A stretch of 6,783 nt of DNA from assembly GCA_003566875.1 (NCBI GenBank), contig PXBQ01000242.1, positions 1-6,783 on the forward strand, given 5' to 3'. Under the pieces are notes generated by a model, which did not search any database, had not been told where the DNA came from, and saw only the letters and a list, made by a program, of their open reading frames with translations. Positions 1 to 5,394 of this stretch are shown piece after piece. This DNA is from Spirochaetaceae bacterium. Its GTDB lineage: Bacteria; Spirochaetota; Spirochaetia; DSM-27196; PXBQ01. Position numbers and translations under genes: made by a program. How positions within the stretch are numbered: position 1 is the stretch's first letter; every line of letters begins with the position of its first letter.

Positions 1-1066
1 ACAAGATCAAAAACAATACCGGAATCATGATCAAGTTCCTTGCGACCGAACGGGCGTATCGGCCGACTCGGCGTCGGAACGACACGCCGTACAGAAGCGT
101 GAGCCCGAGCGTTACGAGCAGGACCACGACGACCGCCGGTTCCGGGACGACTAAGAACCCCTCGGGCCGGTTGAAGAACAGGTAATGGCGATCCCACGCC
201 GTGGGGATTCCGTCGGCGGAGTACGCGAGAAATGCCTCGATGAACCCATCGAGTGCGCGCGCGGCTGCCGCAGTATCCGACGCGTTGCCCGATCCGCGGC
301 CGCTCCCGTCGACTTCGATCGCCGGCACGCCCGCCTCCAGGTACGGCGCGATCCACGTCGGTTCAGCCGCGAACCGGGTCCGGTGCATCTGGTTTCTGTT
401 TCCCAGAAACACATACTCAAATTCCGTGCGTTCGAGCGCCTGCGATACTCTCGTCAACAGCCAGAGTGGAGTAACCGTCCCACCTCCGCCGGTCTCAAGG
501 ATAATTTGGTTCGGAATACCTCGATATCCAAAGTACAGGACGGCGGTCGGATCAAACGCGAAGAAATCGTCGAGATAGAGCCGTGTGCCGAGTCCTTCTC
601 CGATACCGTGCGCCCGTTCGGCTCCGAGAAACACGAACACGAGGGTGAGTCGTGGGCGCGACTCGCTGAATCGCTCCAGAGCTGCGAGCGCGGTCGCGAT
701 AGCGAACGATCCGTCGGATTCCGGTGGGATGCCGGGTTCGTGGTCCACGGGCACCGCGATGATGACTCTATCGGGCAGGACACCCGGAATCTCGATCTCG
801 AGCACGCGCGAAAACGCGTGCACTCCCGCGAGGTTGTCGAAACGGTATTCGTTCGGCGTGTAACCGGCGTCGGTACTCACGCGCTCGATGTACTCAAACG
901 TTTGGGATTCGCGCCCTTCGGTTCTCGGGTGAAACTCCGAGACGACCGCGTAGTGATCGAGCACTCGCGCGCCGGCGGCATCGCCGGCGTCGGTTCTCGG
1001 GGACTGGGAAAACAGCGCTGATGATGTTACAATGAAGCAGATAATCGCCGCGAGTTTGATACTCAT
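1..1066 (-). CDS. Exported, membrane-anchored M28 peptidase-like protein, probably without intact zinc site (3' end outside window)
   Basis: An open frame of 355 codons runs from ATG at 1066 off the left edge. Residues 1-20 form a signal peptide (K4, hydrophobic 5-19, probable cleavage near FS|QS), so most of the protein should be outside the cytoplasm. Residues 35-280 follow the M28 aminopeptidase order: a beta strand IIAVPV (102-107), SDGSFAIATAL (117-127) in place of the usual DNASG helix, VFVFLGAE (143-150) in place of the F-x-x-x-EE strand, and GVPAIEV (246-252) before the last helix. The expected His-x-Asp metal motif reads V107-D-H109, the second Glu of the EE pair is R151, and the usual final His is not evident; only D118 and E150 fit. 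Catalysis is therefore doubtful. A transmembrane helix spans about 308-328, followed by an Arg-rich stretch (331-343) and a second hydrophobic segment starting near 345. The start is favoured by the signal peptide and the promoter 8 nt upstream; no Shine-Dalgarno is visible. Family assignment is from motif order, so moderate. Confidence 0.7.
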   Translation of the reverse strand, partial: MSIKLAAIICFIVTSSALFSQSPRTDAGDAAGARVLDHYAVVSEFHPRTEGRESQTFEYIERVSTDAGYTPNEYRFDNLAGVHAFSRVLEIEIPGVLPDRVIIAVPVDHEPGIPPESDGSFAIATALAALERFSESRPRLTLVFVFLGAERAHGIGEGLGTRLYLDDFFAFDPTAVLYFGYRGIPNQIILETGGGGTVTPLWLLTRVSQALERTEFEYVFLGNRNQMHRTRFAAEPTWIAPYLEAGVPAIEVDGSGRGSGNASDTAAAARALDGFIEAFLAYSADGIPTAWDRHYLFFNRPEGFLVVPEPAVVVVLLVTLGLTLLYGVSFRRRVGRYARSVARNLIMIPVLFLIL

Positions 1067-1072
1067 TCTGTT

Positions 1073-1101
1073 TGAGAATAGGAAGAACGTTCGTGGATAG
1101 T
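1073..1101 (+). promoter_or_regulatory. Candidate promoter of the nitroreductase gene
   Basis: TTGAGA (1073-1078) and GATAGT (1096-1101) are separated by 17 nt, which puts the transcription start near 1108 and gives a leader of about 24 nt. The -10 box is a weak match. It overlaps the oppositely directed promoter of the M28-like gene base for base, so the two genes could interfere with each other or share control. Confidence 0.4.
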
Positions 1102-1104
1102 CAA
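1075..1104 (-). promoter_or_regulatory. Promoter of the M28-like gene, probably giving a leaderless mRNA
   Basis: On the minus strand TTGACT (1104-1099) and TATTCT (1080-1075) are separated by 18 nt. The -10 box ends 8 nt before the ATG at 1066, so the transcript should begin at or within a couple of bases of the start codon. The intervening bases contain no Shine-Dalgarno sequence. This is a consensus-match prediction. Confidence 0.55.
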
Positions 1105-1122
1105 TAAGCGTTTGCAGGTACC

Positions 1123-1126
1123 GAGG
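1123..1126 (+). promoter_or_regulatory. Shine-Dalgarno site of the nitroreductase gene
   Basis: GAGG lies 5 nt before the ATG at 1132. It supports that start and contrasts with the M28-like gene on the other side of the same intergenic gap, which has no such site. Confidence 0.6.
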
Positions 1127-1131
1127 TATAC

Positions 1132-1641
1132 ATGGATCTTCTGCCAGAAATCGCGCAACGCGTGAGCGTGCGAGACTTTACCGATGAGCCGGTCGAGAAG
1201 GACGCGGTTGAACGCATTCTCGAGGCCGGTAGGTTGGCGCCTTCGGCGAAAAACCGCCAGGCGTGGCGATTCATCGCGATTCAGGACGCAGACCTCCGGG
1301 AGAAAATGGAGAGCGCGTGCTTCGGCCAAGAGTACGTCGGTGCCGCGCCTTTGATCATCACGTTATGCACGACGAATATCGAGTACAGGATGCCGAACGG
1401 CCAGCTCTCGTACCCGATAGACCTCGGGATCGCCGGGAGCTTCATGTCGCTTCAGGCGGTACGCGAAGGACTCGGGACGTGTTTCATCACGACGTTCGAT
1501 GAATCCGACGTCAAGGCGTTGTTGACGGTCCCGTTCTCTATGCGCGTCGTTACGCTTCTGCTCGTCGGGCACCCTCGTTCGGTGCCCGAGAAGCCCGGCC
1601 GGTTGCCGTTGAGTCGCGTGATCTCGTACGATCACTGGTAG
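1132..1641 (+). CDS. Nitroreductase-family FMN oxidoreductase
   Basis: This 169-residue protein is a complete, compact member of the FMN-dependent nitroreductase fold, which usually works as a cytoplasmic homodimer transferring hydride from NAD(P)H to nitroaromatics, quinones or flavins. The natural substrate cannot be read from sequence. Landmarks in order: RVSVRDF (10-16), the N-terminal R-S-x-R-x-F motif whose Arg residues contact FMN phosphate; RLAPSAKNRQAWRF (34-47), the A-P-S-x-x-N-x-Q-P-W-x-F motif with Ala in place of the usual Pro; DLGIAGSFMSLQAVREGLGTC (97-117), the conserved central helix and G-L-G-T/S turn; and LLLVGHP (142-148), the G-x-P strand near the C-terminus. The length is at the short end for the family, with no insertion or lid domain. 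It is monocistronic: the left neighbour is divergent and murE converges on it 18 bp after its stop. A redox or detoxification role is an inference. Confidence 0.9.
   Translation: MDLLPEIAQRVSVRDFTDEPVEKDAVERILEAGRLAPSAKNRQAWRFIAIQDADLREKMESACFGQEYVGAAPLIITLCTTNIEYRMPNGQLSYPIDLGIAGSFMSLQAVREGLGTCFITTFDESDVKALLTVPFSMRVVTLLLVGHPRSVPEKPGRLPLSRVISYDHW
1565..1589. other. Strong GC-rich hairpin inside the 3' end of the nitroreductase gene
   Basis: A perfect 9-bp inverted repeat (TCGGGCACC at 1565-1573 and GGTGCCCGA at 1581-1589) encloses a 7-nt loop. It lies about 50 nt before the nitroreductase stop and, on the minus strand, about 70 nt beyond the murE stop. No T-run follows on either strand, so it is not a standard intrinsic terminator. 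It may be a coincidence of coding for LVGHPRSVPE, or it may help end or stabilise the convergent murE transcript. Confidence 0.4.
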
Positions 1642-1659
1642 CGGACGATTCCCTCGCGG

Positions 1660-3201
1660 TCACTCGCCGTCGACCGGATAACCCGCCGCGCGCAACGCCG
1701 CTCTCGCGACCTGTGCTTCGTTCCACGGCTGTGACCCCATCGGTGTAATAAGGCTTTTCTCGTGTCCCTTTCCGAGCAGCAGGACGGTGTCGCCGGGTTT
1801 CGCGATCTTCACCGCGCGATGGATCGCTTCGGAGCGGTCCGGGATAGTCGCGAGCTCTACGCCGTCGCGCCACTCGGGACGCGACTCGCGGCAGCCTTCG
1901 GCTATCTGATTCAGAATCGCGAGTCGTGACTCGTCTCGTGGATCCTCGTCGGTGAGCACGATGATGTCCGACCACTGCGCGGCGATCCTGCCCTGCATCG
2001 GCCTCTTCTCGACGTCGCGCTCGCCGGCCGAGCCGAAAACCGCGATCACGCGGCCTTTCGTGTAGTCACGAATGATCGGGAAAAGCCGTCGAAACGAGCC
2101 GGGGGTGTGCGCGTAATCGACGATCACGTTGATCGGCAGATCGGCCGCTCCGATCCTCGCCATTCGCCCTTCGACCGGTACCAAACGTTCGAGATACGGC
2201 GCGAGATCGATCGGATCGACGTCGAGCAGACACGCGGCGGCCGCGAGCGCCGCGAGCGCGTTTTCGACGTTGAACACGCCGACGACGGGAATACGCGTGT
2301 GGATAGAGTGCTCGCCGAATCGGAGCACAAACGCTGTACCGGTCATGTCCGGTTCCAACATTCCCGCAGTGAGGTCGCCTCCCAACTCGGTCCCGTACGT
2401 CATGACGCGACGTTTTGTGAGCCCTCCGAAGTGCTCGGCGTTCGGATCGTCCGCGTTCACGACGCCGAACGCACCCGAGCGTGGGTCGGCGTCCATCGCG
2501 CGGAACAGGTTCGACTTGTCGTTTCTGTACGCTTCGAAACTGCCGTGAAACTCGATATGTTCGTGCGTGAGGTTCGTGAAGACCGCGCCGTAGAAGCCGA
2601 CGTCGGCGAGGCGGGCGGTCTTGAGCGAAAGCCCGTGCGACGTCGCCTCGAGCACCGCCGCGGTCTTGCCGGCGGAGAGCATCTCCGCGAGCGCCGCGTG
2701 GATCGCGGGCGCCTCCGGCGTCGATTGCCGCAACGTGTTCGGCTCGACGGTATCGCGGGTCTGAGCCGCGACCGTCGAGAAGAAGCCGCTCTTGACGCCG
2801 GCCGCCTCGAGCAGCTGATGCGTGAAGTACACCGTCGTGCTCTTTCCGTCGGTCCCGGTCACGCCGATCACGCGCAAGGTGCGCGACGGATGACCGTAGA
2901 ACTCGGCCGCCGCGGCCGAGAGCGCTCGTCGGCTATCGTCGACGCGCGCGAAACACCCGGCTTTCTTGTTGCGCTTGATCGTCTGCGGAATTTCCGCGTC
3001 GTGCACGATGAGCGAAGCACCGCGCTCGATCGCGTCGTCGATGAACGCGTGCCCGTCGTAATGCGCCCCGCGGATCGCGACAAACGCCGAGCCCGGAGTT
3101 ACCGAACGTGAGTCGTACACAATCGCCGAGACCGATGCCGGAACCGTGCCGGTTTTTTTTGTCGGGTTTATCACCGACATAATTTCAGTTGCTTTTTTCA
3201 T
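1660..3201 (-). CDS. murE: MurE: UDP-N-acetylmuramoyl-L-alanyl-D-glutamate--diamino acid ligase
   Basis: The 513-residue product is a cytoplasmic Mur ligase that uses ATP to join the third stem-peptide amino acid to UDP-MurNAc-L-Ala-D-Glu. The N-terminal UDP-binding domain has YDSRSVTPG (29-37) and the GAHYDGHAF segment (46-54). The ATP P-loop is GVTGTDGKSTT (113-123). The central domain has LEATSHGL (184-191), FTNLTHEHIEFH (208-219) and Lys229 in YRNDKSNLF, the lysine that is carbamylated in Mur ligases. The C-terminal domain has VDYAHTP (361-367), FGSAGERD (389-396), KRPMQGR (399-405), the substrate-selection motif DEDPRDE (418-424) and GKGHE (477-481). Length is normal for MurE. The ATG at 3201 is chosen because a good promoter ends 9 nt upstream; ATG at 3180 (506 residues) is the alternative, and a TTG at 3252 lies in the upstream terminator. 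No Shine-Dalgarno precedes either ATG. murE is alone here, without murF or mraY beside it. Asp in place of Asn in the motif leaves the amino acid open; spirochaetes commonly use ornithine. Confidence 0.95.
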   Translation of the reverse strand: MKKATEIMSVINPTKKTGTVPASVSAIVYDSRSVTPGSAFVAIRGAHYDGHAFIDDAIERGASLIVHDAEIPQTIKRNKKAGCFARVDDSRRALSAAAAEFYGHPSRTLRVIGVTGTDGKSTTVYFTHQLLEAAGVKSGFFSTVAAQTRDTVEPNTLRQSTPEAPAIHAALAEMLSAGKTAAVLEATSHGLSLKTARLADVGFYGAVFTNLTHEHIEFHGSFEAYRNDKSNLFRAMDADPRSGAFGVVNADDPNAEHFGGLTKRRVMTYGTELGGDLTAGMLEPDMTGTAFVLRFGEHSIHTRIPVVGVFNVENALAALAAAACLLDVDPIDLAPYLERLVPVEGRMARIGAADLPINVIVDYAHTPGSFRRLFPIIRDYTKGRVIAVFGSAGERDVEKRPMQGRIAAQWSDIIVLTDEDPRDESRLAILNQIAEGCRESRPEWRDGVELATIPDRSEAIHRAVKIAKPGDTVLLLGKGHEKSLITPMGSQPWNEAQVARAALRAAGYPVDGE

Positions 3202-3210
3202 CGCGGTGTT

Positions 3211-3240
3211 TGTATAGGCCGTAAACTCAGACGCGGTCAA
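3211..3240 (-). promoter_or_regulatory. murE promoter, probably giving a leaderless mRNA
   Basis: On the minus strand TTGACC (3240-3235) and TATACA (3216-3211) are separated by 18 nt, and the -10 box ends 9 nt before the ATG at 3201. The predicted transcription start is therefore at or just before the start codon. The -35 box begins 11 bases after the T-run of the hflC terminator, so murE is insulated from hflKC and has its own promoter. Confidence 0.6.
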
Positions 3241-3250
3241 GGGCCGGCAC

Positions 3251-3290
3251 AAAAAAAAGCCGCCTCAAACTCGTGAGGCGGCCTGTTTTT
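3251..3290 (-). terminator. Rho-independent terminator of the hflKC operon
   Basis: A perfect 9-bp GC-rich stem (GCCGCCTCA at 3259-3267, TGAGGCGGC at 3274-3282) has a 6-nt loop. On the minus strand it is followed directly by eight T residues (3258-3251), and it starts 26 nt beyond the hflC stop. A five-T run on the plus side (3286-3290) makes it potentially bidirectional, although no plus-strand gene leads into it. Confidence 0.93.
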
Positions 3291-3308
3291 CAGCGTAACC
3301 GTGAGGCG

Positions 3309-4307
3309 CTATCGACCTTCGCCGCTGTAGAGATACCTGAAGTAGTCCATGTCGGTCGTGAGCGTCTTCCGGAACCGCGGGATCGTCTCTTCGTACGAGT
3401 TGATCGCCTGCCAGAACTCGAAGAACGCCGGGTCCCTGCTGTACGACCGATTGTAGATCGACGCCGCTTCACGGTCCGCGTCACCGCGGATCTCTTGAGC
3501 CTCGGCGTACGCGGCTGAGAGGATCTGGGCCTTCTCGTTCTCCATCTGACCGAGGATCTCCTGCTTCCGGCCTTCGCCGAGCGACCGATACGCCTGCGCG
3601 ATCTGGTTCCGCTCGGAGATCATTCGGTTGTACACGCTCTCGGTCAGGTCGTCCGAGTACCGGATCTGCCGGATCACGAGGTCGACGAGCTCGACCCCGA
3701 GCTCCCCGACAGCGTTGTCGGCCGAGCCGAACATCTGTTCGGCGAGCGTACGACGGCCTCTCCGGATCGACTCGTGTTCGACGCGTACGCGGAACAGCTC
3801 CTCGAACTCCTCGAGATCTCCGAGCTCCTCCATCTCCTCGACTTCGGCCTCCGCTATCATGGCGTCGGGCGCGACCTCGCGGATCAGGTTTGTGCTCCGG
3901 ACCGCCTCGGCGAGGCTGTTCGACGAGATAACCGTGCGGACGATCGAGTCAAGAATATCGTCGAGCCGTCCGTACGCGGCGGGCAGAGTCGTGACCGACG
4001 CGTAGAACAACGCGGCGTCCTTGATAACCCAGCGCGCGGTCGTGTCGACCCAGATGAACTGGTTCTCCGCGGTCGGGACGCGCTGCGGCTCCCCGTCCCA
4101 AGACTGAATCCTCTTTGGATATTTTGTGACCGTGTCGATGACCGGGGTCTTGAACTTGAGCCCCGCTTCGGTCTCGGTCGCGACGATCTGTCCGAACCGC
4201 GTCACGACCGCCTGTTCACCCTCTTCGACGATGTAGATCGGTCCAAGCAGCAGGAAGACGATGAGAACGACTGCGACGACGACGAGTATTGTTACGAGCT
4301 TTTTCAT
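3309..4307 (-). CDS. hflC: HflC, SPFH/band 7 membrane protein of the HflKC complex
   Basis: The 332-residue product matches the usual HflC length. With HflK it normally forms a large membrane cage on the periplasmic side that surrounds and modulates the FtsH protease. One N-terminal transmembrane helix (about 4-22) follows MKK. The SPFH domain runs from about 24 to 215, including VEEGEQAVVTRFGQI (27-41). A helical, coiled-coil-prone region follows (about 225-285) with YNRMISERNQIA (226-237) and the conserved RGDADREAASIY (274-285). The C-terminal hallmarks are SRDPAFFEFWQAINSYE (290-306) and DMDYFRYL (319-326). An acidic segment (152-178, rich in E with EEMEELGDLEEFEELF) sits in the middle of the SPFH domain. 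The ATG at 4307 overlaps the hflK stop as TAATG, and AAGGAG (4320-4315) lies 7 nt upstream, so translational coupling is likely. A longer reading from 4460 is rejected because it only extends back over hflK. Confidence 0.95.
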   Translation of the reverse strand: MKKLVTILVVVAVVLIVFLLLGPIYIVEEGEQAVVTRFGQIVATETEAGLKFKTPVIDTVTKYPKRIQSWDGEPQRVPTAENQFIWVDTTARWVIKDAALFYASVTTLPAAYGRLDDILDSIVRTVISSNSLAEAVRSTNLIREVAPDAMIAEAEVEEMEELGDLEEFEELFRVRVEHESIRRGRRTLAEQMFGSADNAVGELGVELVDLVIRQIRYSDDLTESVYNRMISERNQIAQAYRSLGEGRKQEILGQMENEKAQILSAAYAEAQEIRGDADREAASIYNRSYSRDPAFFEFWQAINSYEETIPRFRKTLTTDMDYFRYLYSGEGR

Positions 4308-5287
4308 TATCGGGCTCCTTCGTTCCGCTGCAGATTCATCAGCGGGATGAAGTTGTCGAGGTTCCTGTCGATCAACTCGGTCTCGGTGTCGGCCTGGAAA
4401 ATCGTGTGCATCATTTCGTAGTACATTCGCGTTCTGGTAATCTCCGGATTCAGTTCCCACTCGATGAGGATCGAGTTGAACCGGGCGACGTCACCGCGCG
4501 CCCTGTTCACGCGCTCCGCGGCGTAACCGCGCGCGATCTCGATTTCCCGTGCGGCGTCACCGCGCGAACGTGGTATTTCGCGGTTACGGAGTTCGCGGCC
4601 TTCGTTGATCAACCGGTTCATGTCCTGAACCGCCATGTTGACGTCCTCGAAAGCGTCCTGAACGCGGCCGGCCGGCGGCACGATGTTCTGGAGTCTGACC
4701 TGCGTGACGTTTACTCCGAGCCCGAAGTTTCGGAACGACTGGTTCATGAGCTCCTGCGCCTCGAACTCGATGTTCGCGCGCGCGGCGCCGATGACTTCGA
4801 GAATCGCGCGGTCGCCGACGAGCTGGTTCACGACCGACTGCGAGATGTCGCGCAAAGTGCGCGTCTGGTCCTGAACGTTGAACAACCACGCGCGCGCGTC
4901 GGTGATCCGGTACTGGATGATCCACTCGACGTCGACGATGTTGAGGTCACCGGTCAACATGACCGACTCCTCCGGAAATCGACGGGGATCGTACTGCGTT
5001 CTGACTCCGGGTTGCGCGGTGCGGAATCCGAACGACATGTTCTGGATCACTTGCGTCGGCACGTTCAGGTTCTGTTCGATCCCGAACGGGAGTTTGAAAT
5101 GAAGACCGGGGCCCGCGGTACGCGTGTAGCGGCCGAACATCAGAACGACGGCCTCCTCGGTCTGGTCTACGATGAAGAAACTCGACATCACGGTGGCGAT
5201 GATCGCCACAACGACGATTATCAAGACCACGCCGCGTGGTTTTAGGTTAAACGGCATTTTTGCCGGGGAAACGTCCCGTTCGGCCAT
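4307..5287 (-). CDS. hflK: HflK, SPFH/band 7 membrane protein of the HflKC complex
   Basis: The 326-residue product is the partner of HflC in the FtsH-associated membrane cage. A short 17-residue cytoplasmic tail precedes one transmembrane helix (about 19-39). The band 7/SPFH domain follows with QTEEAVVLMFGRY (42-54) and GPGLHFKLPF (59-68). The HflK signature MLTGDLNIVDVEWIIQYRI (110-128) is clear, as are VRLQNIVPP (197-205), VQDAFEDVNMAVQDMNRLIN (209-228), IPRSRGDA (238-245) and the helical RARGDVARF (262-270). It is shorter than the enterobacterial protein (about 420 residues), mainly because the long Gly/Pro-rich N-terminal tail and a long C-terminal tail are absent. The ATG at 5287 is preceded by AAGGAGG 4 nt upstream. 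It is the first gene of a two-gene operon with hflC; no ftsH or hflX is seen in the window. Confidence 0.95.
   Translation of the reverse strand: MAERDVSPAKMPFNLKPRGVVLIIVVVAIIATVMSSFFIVDQTEEAVVLMFGRYTRTAGPGLHFKLPFGIEQNLNVPTQVIQNMSFGFRTAQPGVRTQYDPRRFPEESVMLTGDLNIVDVEWIIQYRITDARAWLFNVQDQTRTLRDISQSVVNQLVGDRAILEVIGAARANIEFEAQELMNQSFRNFGLGVNVTQVRLQNIVPPAGRVQDAFEDVNMAVQDMNRLINEGRELRNREIPRSRGDAAREIEIARGYAAERVNRARGDVARFNSILIEWELNPEITRTRMYYEMMHTIFQADTETELIDRNLDNFIPLMNLQRNEGAR
4315..4320 (-). promoter_or_regulatory. Shine-Dalgarno site of hflC inside the end of hflK
   Basis: AAGGAG on the minus strand lies 7 nt before the hflC ATG and fixes that start over the longer upstream reading. It is within the last codons of hflK, which fits coupled translation of the two subunits. 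Confidence 0.85.
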
Positions 5288-5291
5288 ACGT

Positions 5292-5298
5292 CCTCCTT
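5292..5298 (-). promoter_or_regulatory. Strong Shine-Dalgarno site of hflK
   Basis: AAGGAGG on the minus strand (5298-5292) lies 4 nt before the ATG at 5287. It is a full anti-16S match, showing that the organism uses Shine-Dalgarno initiation for some genes. Confidence 0.9.
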
Positions 5299-5313
5299 GT
5301 GGGGTATTCTTCG

Positions 5314-5342
5314 AAGGTACCTGACCTTGGTACAGTCGTCAA
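5314..5342 (-). promoter_or_regulatory. Candidate hflKC promoter
   Basis: On the minus strand TTGACG (5342-5337) is followed after 17 nt by TACCTT (5319-5314), a modest -10 match. Transcription would start near 5307 and give a leader of about 20 nt carrying the Shine-Dalgarno site. A small inverted repeat AAGGT-ACCTG-ACCTT (5314-5328) covers the -10 box, but it is too short to call an operator. Confidence 0.45.
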
Positions 5343-5358
5343 GGATAATCACCCGTTA

Positions 5359-5388
5359 TTGACACCGAATCGTGCGAGAACCTATAGT
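5359..5388 (+). promoter_or_regulatory. metG promoter, near-consensus, probably giving a leaderless mRNA
   Basis: TTGACA (5359-5364) is a perfect -35 box, followed after 18 nt by TATAGT (5383-5388). Only 6 nt separate the -10 box from the ATG at 5395, so the first transcribed base is predicted to be the A of the start codon or very close to it. No Shine-Dalgarno can fit in that gap. The -35 box stands back to back with the hflK -35 box, 16 bp apart. Confidence 0.75.
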
Positions 5389-5394
5389 GACACG

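Noticed and set aside
802..821. Hairpin GCACGCG-CGAAAA-CGCGTGC inside the M28-like gene
   Set aside because: It is a 7-bp stem within coding sequence with no T-run and no positional logic, expected by chance at this GC content.
970..989. Palindromic repeat CGCCGGCG-GCAT-CGCCGGCG
   Set aside because: It encodes the Asp-Ala-Gly-rich linker (residues 26-33) of the M28-like protein and is readily explained by GC-rich codon choice; no second copy was seen.
185..1021. Open frame of 278 codons on the plus strand
   Set aside because: It is antisense to the M28-like gene, is Arg-rich with no family motif, and arises from GC-rich codon bias. The minus frame has a signal peptide, fold motifs and a promoter.
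1004..1066. Lipoprotein signal for the M28-like protein (Cys10)
   Set aside because: The residues before Cys10 (A-I-I) do not fit a lipobox and the Cys lies inside the hydrophobic core, so an ordinary signal peptide is more likely.
2107..3111. Open frame of 334 codons on the plus strand
   Set aside because: It is antisense to murE, composed mostly of Arg, Val, Asp and Glu, with no recognisable domain. MurE motifs are intact on the other strand.
3202..3252. TTG start for MurE at 3252
   Set aside because: It falls in the T-run of the hflC terminator and upstream of the promoter boxes, so it would not be transcribed as part of murE.
4308..4460. Longer N-terminus for HflC starting at 4460
   Set aside because: The extra 51 residues lie over the end of hflK, are hydrophilic and unlike HflC; the ATG at 4307 has an AAGGAG site and gives the usual N-terminal transmembrane helix.
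4289..5245. Open frame of 318 codons on the plus strand
   Set aside because: It is the complement shadow of hflK and has no motif or upstream signal.
5314..5328. Inverted repeat AAGGT-ACCTG-ACCTT over the hflK -10 box as an operator
   Set aside because: Five-base arms are too short to separate from chance, and no second copy is seen nearby.
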